From positions 292,563,736-292,627,735 of the forward strand of contig CM060900.1 of the NCBI GenBank assembly GCA_030762935.1: 64,000 bases of DNA, given 5' to 3'. Positions 55,880-64,000 of this stretch are shown piece by piece (the stretch's first letter is position 1; every line of letters begins with the position of its first letter). This DNA is from Hymenopus coronatus (lineage: Eukaryota; Arthropoda; Insecta; Mantodea; Hymenopodidae). The position numbers were made by a program, and so were the translations under genes. The notes under the pieces are model-generated. The model saw only the letters and a list, made by a program, of their open reading frames with translations. It was not told the origin of the DNA and did no database searches.

Positions 55880-56023
55880 ATAAAGAACACAGTAGCCATG
55901 ACTTCAGTTAGCGAAACGGATCCGGGAGTGTCATTCTAGCGACCAACAAAAGGTCAAGAATTACTAGAGGTCAAATTGCTTGACCCGGACTTCCGGCTTT
56001 GCTCGCCGAGTGTCCTTACTACT
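55880..56023 (+). repeat. Polinton-type terminal sequence, copy C
   Basis: Runs from AATAAAGAACACAGTAGCC to TCCTTACTACT. It shares AGTGTCATTCTAGCGACC and TACTAGAGGTCAAATTGCTT with copies A and B. Beyond ACTACT the flanks differ from A and B, which places the element boundary here. Confidence 0.6.
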
Positions 56024-56029
56024 TTCAAG

Positions 56030-58600
56030 TATCATATGTTTAAAAACTATTATAATTATAGTACTCAGTGAAACAAATGCGTTCAAGCTGCTCCGAACCA
56101 AAATATTCCTAATATCTTTGAAACAACAATTCTTTAACAAGTACAAACCATATGCAAGAAAGTACATTAAAATTACACTCTAATTCTGTGGAGTAATTAA
56201 CTCTGAAAATTTACTTTGAAATTTGGTAATTAGCAAAAGCACTAGTAGAATTTTCCAACCAAAAAACAAAGTTGTGAAAATTAATTGACATAAGATTTGA
56301 ATGAATAAAACAAGACTAATAATTGTATAAACAAAGAAAACCCCTGTCTACTATAAAGATAAGTTTCTGTCATGAAAAGCACAATAGCATGTACATTTTA
56401 CTATAAGTTTCTTCCCCTTCGGACAAAGAGACGGGTGGGAGAGGGAACAAAAGAACATCAGTAATTAGGTTCCCAGATCTCATACTGGTAAATAAGTGAA
56501 GAAATTAAACTCAAGTCTGAACGGTGCACACTTTAAGACAGGTTAAATTTACTTTAAATGAAACTCCAAAATTGCCCACAAATTTTGTAATGGGCAAAAC
56601 CACTGGTAACGCGAAACTTATTTTAAAACACAAACCATATCAAATTTTAGGGACATTTTAAATATTAAGGGCCCTTTAACGGTTCAGTAAACTACTACAG
56701 GACTATTACTTTAAGTTTCTGGAATAGAGGCCAGAAGAATGTTTAAGTATAATATTACTTCACTACAAACACTCAGACCAAGGTGTGTACAATTGAATCA
56801 AGGGTAACTGTGGAAATATGGTTGAAAAATAAACATCACAGTAGAATTATATGTCCTGTTAACGATAAATCAGCTTCACTTTGGCTAAAGTACTAAGGAA
56901 ACCAAACAGGCAATAGGACCACGCACAAAATGTTGATAAATTTAAATGAAAAATTGGGAGGGAGTGAAAATAAAACCAGAAATTAAGCGAACAGAAAAGA
57001 GATTTAGTTATAATTCAGCAATTAGGCTAACACATCGTCGATTAACTATCAGAGATACAGGAGCTCTATAAATTGCAAAATTGAACTGTAAATTATTCCA
57101 CATTTCAAACACGCAGTCAACAAGAAACTGAACCCCGTATTTAAATCAGCAGTATAGAAAGCAAATTCAAATAATTTCCACTTAAACTCCCCAAAATAAT
57201 TAAACAATTTTATACTAGTAGAAAAGGCACTAACCAGGTATGAATCTAACTCATACACTGGGCTGTAAAATATAGATTGGAACACCTAACAAGAAACTTG
57301 GCCTAAACTTTAAAATAAAGAAAAACGTGAAAGTAAATTTGATTTCGTGGCTGGTGTACTTAAATTTCTATAATTCCTAAGCAAAAACTTCAACTATTAT
57401 TACAAGATACTTCTCGCTTTGAGCACACAACCAGGAAACAAGCAGCTACAGCAAAGAAATCGAATTCAACAGCAAAGGAATAATTACACAAAGTTCATAT
57501 AGAATTATCTGCACTTAAAGAAAATAATCAGATTAACCTAAACCAACCACCCATCGTAGAAGAAATTTTGTAATAAAACAAAATAAGAAAACTATACATT
57601 CGGTTTGAAATATGCAAATAACACTGTACTATCGTGGAAAATGAAAGAAGGTGTCCCAAAGTTTCTATTTTCGGACAAACTGATTAAGGTAAGACTATCC
57701 CTGAAAGGCTTCCTCTTTTAAACACGAAGTTGGGAATGAACAGAAAACGAAATTTACTTTCTTGCAATGTGCTAGAAAAAACTTCAACTACCCAAAAGCA
57801 ATACTATTGCTGATGACTATAGTTGAAAACAAATTGCTGCAGCTATACACGGCCCCCCCCAAAAAGTAAATGACTTAACGAATATAAATTGCAAAGCATG
57901 GTTATATGTACCCTCATTATTGTATACGAGATATAAAGCAGATCTTAAAAACAATTTAAATTGCATTTGCCAAAACTATACGGTCATATGTATAACATCA
58001 TATGTATAACAAATAAACCCCATACTATTGAATTATAATTTACTCTGTACGCATTAACCCACAATATGTAAGCTAAGCCCAAAAGGTTAAATTTTCCTAC
58101 AAATTTATGTACCCAAAGTAATAGCGTCAAGAGTACCTTGAATGGATAAAATATGGAGAAAGCACTTATACAAAAACAGTAATAATTGGGGCCTATTAAA
58201 CAATTTTACACCCCATCTGGATATCTACAAAAAGAAAAATAAATGTTACAAAATAGAAATACAAATTGCACATTTACAATAGCATTCCATTGTTCATATT
58301 TATAACAAGTGACCCTCTCACAAAATGTAGCGTTGCAATCTTCCTGTAAATAGCATAAAAGCTAAAATACGTAGCATTAAAATGTAATAAATATGAGAGG
58401 CATATTCACAACAAATTTTAATCGCATCTGGCCAGAACCGGAGAAAATCTAGTGATTTATGGACCCATCTGACCGTAGAGGAGGCCACCAGTCTGCAACC
58501 AAAGAAAGATAATTCAATTTTGAAAAGCCTTACAAATATGTGAAAATCCAAGTTAAGAATAGCGAAAAGGGAACCAAGGCAATTTGTACTGTCTTAACCT
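56030..58600. other. A-rich anonymous DNA
   Basis: About 2.6 kb with no supported gene. A degenerate internal direct repeat is visible: AATTTACTTTGAAATTTGG then AGCAAAAGCACTAGTA (about 56208-56250) resembles AATTTACTTTAAATGAAAC then GGGCAAAACCACTGGTA (about 56547-56610). Nature unknown. Confidence 0.4.
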
Positions 58601-58689
58601 TACGCTCCTTTGTCAACCATAGCATTCCCCAAACGAGGTATCCGTCTCTCTATTTCGCACCCATGCCTACCCTTCACCAGCACATGTCG

Positions 58690-58960
58690 CCATCCGTGGT
58701 GTAATGGTTACCATGCTGACTTCATATACACAAAGTCGTGGGTTCAAACCCGGCGGAGGACGATGGCTGTTTTCGGGTGTAAAAATCCTTAGCATGGCTT
58801 CCTTCGGAAGGGAAGTAAAGCCGTTGGTCCAGTGTCGTAGATTTACGGCACGTAAAAGAACTTCAAGCCTGATTGAGAGGCCTCTCAGCAAAATTAAGCG
58901 GTCTTTCACGCCCAATTTAGAATGGGACGCTGAGAACCACAGTAGTTGAAGAGCGTCCAT
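58690..58960 (+). repeat. tRNA-derived SINE, family 2
   Basis: Head: CATCCGTGGTGTAATGGTTA (A box) and, about 40 bases on, CGTGGGTTCAAACCCGGCGG (B box). These are clean internal pol III promoter elements, followed by a body containing GCTTCCTTCGGAAGGGAAGT and AAGCCGTTGGTCC, a central segment seen in SINEs of many invertebrates. The head is a Val/Glu-type tRNA relic without pairing acceptor ends. Single copy in this window. Confidence 0.75.
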
Positions 58961-58964
58961 AAAT

Positions 58965-60275
58965 AACACGCCCTCTCCATTTTTCAGCATCACAATGTCT
59001 CTCTACCTCGTCGAAATCCACTGTCTCACAAGCACAGCATACCCCCACCAACACCAGCGCACAAAGGAAGATAGGAGAAAACGACCGAAATGCCGGAGCG
59101 GAGGATAAACGGAACGCCAGAAGTCAAACTTAATAAGCTGCGTAATTTGGAAAACATAAACGTTTCAGACTCCCCCTTAAACTCCTCGCAAGGAGTAATA
59201 TTAAAGGCACTAAAGGAAAGGTAACAATAATGCCGGGTGAAAGGTAGGAAGAAAGGAAACCCCAATAAGTAGCGAGAGTAATTGATTGATGATCTGTAAA
59301 CGATGGGCAGCTACACAGGAGAAACACATGTTGAAGGTCCACACAAACACATCTTAAGAGAAAAAGGTAAAAACACTTCCACAACTGGTTTATTGGTAAT
59401 CATAGTACATCAGAAGGAGTATGCCCCTACCCCAAAACTGGCACTTCTGATGTAAAAGGACCCGCCAAACCAATATAAACTAGCAATAAATAAGTAAGCC
59501 AGGAGCTGTTTTTTTGAAGAATTCCTCAAGCAAGACTTTGAACATCCAGAGTACCACTTTAGTAGTAAAAGTTTATACGCAAGCAATGCTATGGTAATAA
59601 TTTGCTCTAAGATGCCATCACTCGAAGTGTGGTTCCAAGTGGAAGATACTTTAGGCAGACCGAGCCACAGCTGAGTTGCCGTATGACAGTGGATTATCCT
59701 CCAACCAACATGATAACAGAAGTACCCAAGTTGCCCAAAGATCCAATAAGAGAGCACCCGTCAGGTTGATAACAGGTTTAAGTTGTCATTTCCACTGGAA
59801 GAGAACCACAGGATCCAAGGAGAGAGATGAGAAGATGACTTATCCCTCGATGATTCTGGATTCAAAACCCATTTGTCATTTATCGGGGCAGGGTAGGGTG
59901 GAAAGGAGGGCAGGAAATATTAAGCTGTAAAGAGTATCACATTTATCGTCACTCACTTGGGAACTAGGCACATGAGATACCTAAAGTCCAAAAGTAAAGT
60001 AAAAAAAAAAAAAAAAAATACACGATAGTATTAGATTGGCTTGAAAGGGTTTATGCATTCTTGCCAAAAGGACTGTGAGTACATCATAGTTCTCAAAACA
60101 AGAACACGAGTAAATGAAAACTCATAGTATATCACTCTTTCGCGTTACCGAACAATCATAACTGTCAAAATGGCTTTATTTTATTAAACTCTATTTAATA
60201 TGGTAATTATTACTAGTCTAATATCCATAACTGTGATACACATGCTCTCAGTCCTGCCCCTCCCCCACTCCTCCA
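58965..60275. other. Degenerate region downstream of the Gypsy integrase
   Basis: No domain recognised. It probably contains the lost 3' part and LTR of the Gypsy element (transcribed on minus), but I could not find a matching LTR pair. A 17-base A run lies at 60001-60018. Confidence 0.35.
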
Positions 60276-60279
60276 GTAA

Positions 60280-63200
60280 GATCATGAGACACCATTAACC
60301 ATTCTTAGGATGTTATATGGAAACAAGTAACAATTGACAAGCCTAGTAGCATAGGCTCTTTGGCCCTGAAACTTACATATCGCCTTGGAGCCCAACTTAA
60401 AGGGCGAAGGTTTGGTACTCTCGCCATACCGCTGAGGCATCAATGGTCTCATTCCGAGCCGAATTAAAAGCAAACCGAATATATGACAGATTACTATCCC
60501 AAAGATTATGCTGAGTACTACGATTCGCGATTAAAGCAGATTTTTAATTCCCATTAACTGACTCCGCATGGGATGGGTTGGAGTAGTAAAGAGTAATTGT
60601 TACATATTTAATTCCCCAACTAAAACAGAAATTTCGCAAAAACGGTAAACTGGGTACGATTATCGGACACCACATTCTGCTGCAGATCAAAAGCAACAAA
60701 ATTGATGATAACATTCTAATAACATTTGTAGAAGTGTCTCTAACTAAAGGAGTTAACCAAACAAACTGGCAGAAGTCATCTTTCACCACCAAGATATGTT
60801 ACCTTGAATCCATCGAAAAAAGAGTCCCACATAATCAATAAAAATGTTTTCAAAGGGACATGTTACATATTCTCACGCCATTTGTTCCCAAGCCATACGC
60901 TGGGCAGGTTTCAACATTGCACAAAACGAACATGCCTTTACCCGAGAGGCGATTACACGGTACATGCCCTTCCATAACAATATTTCCCGTATCTTCTCCC
61001 GGTTTTAGAAATACCAAAATGGCCACCCTACAGGAATGGAAATAGGAGAAAGTGACCACAACTAAAGATTTCGGAATAAATCACCTTTGGCTGACGGCGA
61101 GTCTTTGAAAATGCCACTAACAGGACTTTCCTTAACAAACACAGCGACAACACTTCACCAGGCTCCGCTATGGCCAAATAGTTAGAACACTCGCCTCTCA
61201 TCTAAAAGGTCTGTGTTTGATTCCAAGCGATCGCATGTGAGATTTGGGATGCACAAAGCGCGCAGGGATGGCTTTTCTCCGGGTTCTCCCGCCATTGCAT
61301 TTCCCTGGTGCTCCATCTTTATTCCATGAATCACCAGTATCATAGCCTGGGGTGCCACAAGTACTAAAAGCGATCATTAAACACTGCCAATCCTCATCAG
61401 CCACTAGATGCTAAATAAGTTGAAATAAGACAGCATAAGCTGTTGTTGATCTACTAAACGAGTAAACAGTTCTGACAAGTCGTTGGATACGAAGTTAGAC
61501 GTGTCGCAAGCATTTGGTTCCGGCTCTATTGCTCATCCTGGAAGAGGTGAATAAGGCCCTCGGCCAACACGTTTTGCAAGCCCTTAATGTGCACTTGAGT
61601 AAAATTAAAAGCTAAACGTCTTACTCCCCATCTGGCCAAGCGTCCCGTCTTTTATGGGGTAGCCAGTGCGCAAGTCAGGGCATTCCAACCGAAACGGGAT
61701 ATGTTCAAAGTATTGTCGAAACATCTCCAAGGCAAAGAGGACCGCTAAGTTCTAAGAATATTTCTTAGTTTGAATCATGGGGGAACGTGATACAAAGTAC
61801 AAAGAACGTTGCCCCTCAAGAAGTTCTTGTAAGAGAAATACGACCAACGCATGTGTTTAGCCATCTGTTTGAACTATAAGCTCCCTGAAGAAGTCTGGAA
61901 AGGATTAGACAGGAGGCTCAGCAATGGCTTGCTTACGTTCGGGAAAAGTAGATTGTTGGGCTTCTTCCCAAACAAATTGTACCCCATTTCGGCGAGGCAA
62001 GTAGAGAGTTTCAGCTCTAGCCGCAAACTCAGGTATAGACTTAGAAAAAAAAAACGATTATGCGGAGAAACCTTAATAGGAAATTGTAAAAATTTATGTA
62101 GTGCGACAGTTCGATCAGGCTATATTGTAGATCCCCAATGATGTCCAGATGAGCCAATGACTGGATGACCCAAAAACTTCATCTTACTAGTCGCAAAAAA
62201 AGCTTTGGTTGACTTTACCGGCAAGCCCTCCCTAGGTAAGGAAATAAACACCTCTCGGAGGTGAGCAGCATACGACTCAGTATCTGAAGAATAAAGCATC
62301 AGATCGTATTGGTACTAATACACAAAAATTAAATTTAATGTTCGAAAAAACATTGTCCAGTAAATTAGAAAAAAAAAAAAAAAAAAAACAATTGGGCGCC
62401 CGTATCAAGACCAAATACAGACCTATAAAATTCGTATAATGGCCAAAGCGTGGTAAAGAATGTTAAAGATTTACCGCCTTCCGTCTTGAGTACTGATAGT
62501 AAGCATTATTTAAATCCAGGGTGGTAAAGCATTTAGCGCCAGAAAAATTCTATACCTCGGTATATAAATCCGGTAATGGAGTGGATTCAATAAGGATTTT
62601 CTTATTCAGACAACGAAAATCTACAACAGCACGAACATCTTCCAGATCCTAAATGACAAGAAATATGTGGCCACCATACCTGGAATTCAATGGTCTAATT
62701 ATTCCCTTCTCCAACATATTATTTTTTTTTTAAGATAGCCATTTTAGACTATAATAAAGGGTATAAGCCAGGTTAGACTATAAGACGAGGGTTCTGCAGG
62801 GGTATGCACCGGGAGCTGCATATCATATTCTATCAAAATATTTACCTCTAGGCCCTCCGAAGAAAAATTGGATAGTACACCTACTAGCTCCCGGATATCA
62901 TCAACATGTGCAGATCCAAAATGATTAAAGCTAAACTGTTCCAGGGGTATGGCTGATAAAGACAACTGCTGCCCAACAATAGCACGGGTAGTAGGTGCCA
63001 GTGCTCTTTGAAACTGGATAATTGGTCAGAAGAGCAAACCCGAAAGTGAAGGTCCGTCTCATGAAGTCAACTACGAGGATTGCCGGGCAAGGAAGCTTAG
63101 AAAGTAAGCAAATACGATGTTTCCACGTAAACTTGGGTAACCGTACACGGCCGCAAACACCAGGCTTTACTTCACGATCCCTACTATTAACTGCCATACA

Positions 63201-63700
63201 CTTCAACTCAACAGGAATAAGCTTAGAACAAAAGCGACGCAAATATTGCTGGTAAAAATCAGAGTCCACTAATGAACAAGAGCTGCCAGAACCCAAGAAG
63301 TCCTAAACAGAGGTCATTGCCAACACCACCGAAACCATGGGGTAAGAACTGATGAAATAACAGTGATCTTATGATCACAAGCCAAAGTAAAGCCCTTCAG
63401 ATGCAGAACCTAGCGTCAGGTTTGCCTCCCAGGGCCACTTTCACCTGATACAGGACCACTTTGGTTACGTAGGCACCGAATGTACCTTTCACGATTCTTA
63501 ACAATATACCCCGGTTGTCGAAAATTATAACATATCCTTGGCAATAAAGCAGAATACAGTCTCGGCCGAGCCGGATTGGACATCTGAGCTTCTATCCATG
63601 GAATAGCTACATTTCATAAACGTATGTGATTCGCCGCTGCACACTCGATAATTGAAGGATTTCCAAATCAATAAAATGTTGGGCCTACGAGGGAAAACCA
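60280..63700 (-). mobile_element. Ty3/Gypsy LTR retrotransposon internal region, decayed
   Basis: On minus, in order: a possible gag zinc knuckle, aspartic protease, reverse transcriptase, RNase H and integrase, the Gypsy order. LTRs were not identified. It is interrupted by a family 1 SINE (61164-61395) between RNase H and integrase. Confidence 0.8.
60280..63700 (-). pseudogene. Gypsy gag-pol polyprotein pseudogene
   Basis: Knuckle-like ICYNFRQPGYIVKNRE (about 63545). Protease with GSGSSCSLVDSDFYQQY (about 63296-63245; the active-site DTG/DSG is now GSG) and LPCPAILVVDFMRR. RT: NILIEYDMQLPVHT (about 62830), MLEKGIIRPLNSRYGG (about 62715), VDFRCLNKKI, LDLNNAYYQYS (about 62520-62490) and, in the catalytic region, YQYDLMLYSSD (about 62310; the YxDD box is lost). 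RNase H: VLFALEMFRQYFEHIPFRLE (about 61745). Integrase: VVKDDFCQFVWLTPL (about 60790), GIKYVTITLYYSNPSHAESV (about 60620) and RFAFNSARNE (about 60460). Every domain has stops or shifts, so it is inactive. Confidence 0.8.
61164..61395 (+). repeat. tRNA-derived SINE family 1, copy inside Gypsy
   Basis: Head TATGGCCAAATAGTTAGAAC (A-box-like) and GTGTTTGATTCCAAGCG (B-box-like), then the body TGGGATGCACAAAGCGCGCA with CTCCGGGTTCTCCCGCC. The end is GATCATTAAACACTGCC, matching GCGTTAAACACTAGC of the left-arm copy. It is the most complete copy of the family in the window. Confidence 0.75.
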
Positions 63701-63996
63701 TATCCGATCTCGTGGGAGCATGCAAACCGGATAAAGTTATTGAATCGCATACCATACCTTCATCCGAATTTACCAAGAAATATTGGGTAGATAAGTGTAC
63801 GCTTTCGATGTGGTGTACAAAATATTGCTTTAATGCTTGGGGAGCTAAATAATTATGTTTTTCATAAATTACACAACTTCTCGCATGGGAGCATAATAAA
63901 TAAGTAGCTCAGCATGAAATGCACGCGTAGCTACTCTCTTGCCTCTAGAGTTTTGCAAGAGCGGTCTAGACATTAATAATTGTACTAACTAAATCA
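63700..63996. other. Right edge, possible Gypsy gag remnant
   Basis: A plus ORF (63652-63852) and a minus ORF (63525-63776) overlap. Neither shows a domain. By position on minus this is where gag would lie upstream of the knuckle, but I see no conserved gag motif. Confidence 0.3.
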
Positions 63997-64000
63997 AAGT

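Noticed and set aside
58965..60275. Gypsy LTR pair
   Set aside because: I searched by eye for a direct repeat matching the other side and found none; either decayed or outside the window.

Overview
The window looks like gene-poor, AT-rich, repeat-saturated nuclear DNA of an arthropod, most likely an insect with a large genome. The reasons are spliceosomal splice-site signals, tRNA-derived SINEs, I-like, Gypsy, pogo and mariner elements, a Polinton/Maverick (adintovirus-like) element, and long AAT/TAG microsatellites. I recognise no intact host gene. Almost every coding signal is a decayed transposon or viral-like gene with stops and frameshifts.

Layout. Positions 1-929 hold the 3' end of an I-like LINE. 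Positions 929-14058 and 25078-43553 are the two arms of a very large inverted repeat. The arms match in reverse complement from end to end, diverge by about 10-15 percent where I compared them, and carry arm-specific insertions. Each arm has a degenerate pogo/Tigger-like transposon, SINE pieces and microsatellites. The right arm alone has a LINE fragment (40903-42628), a MITE-like element (34410-35219) and two further extra blocks (27898-28525 and 31525-32975). The spacer (14059-25077) holds Polinton virion-type genes in one orientation: packaging ATPase, a small protein with a conserved hydrophobic tail, integrase with chromodomain, a virion-protein-like N-terminus, the C-terminal end of a capsid-like protein, an adenain-like protease, and a short spliced ORF. 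These are followed by a near full-length I-like LINE (18810-24492) and the last Polinton gene. All are broken.

A sequence of about 145 bp that looks like the Polinton terminus occurs three times: 13571-13714 (minus), 25413-25554 (plus) and 55880-56023 (plus). The flanks of the first two are themselves inverted copies. The simplest reading is therefore an inverted duplication of a Polinton right end plus its flanking DNA, with the junction inside the Polinton.

Positions 43554-56030 form a second Polinton-related zone. It has one DNA polymerase B fragment on plus (45460-47030) and a second, partly overlapping copy on minus (54720-52226) that is interrupted by a dead mariner, then a small ORF with a TATA/initiator/5' splice-site arrangement and the third terminus. 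Positions 56030-63996 hold anonymous AT-rich DNA, a tRNA-derived SINE (58690-58960), and a heavily decayed Ty3/Gypsy polyprotein on minus (about 60280-63700) with a second SINE inside it.

Together the parts record successive invasions. The pogo and one SINE predate the inverted duplication. The right-arm LINE is most simply an insertion after it, and the mariner came after polB had landed. No complete mobile element able to act on its own is visible.
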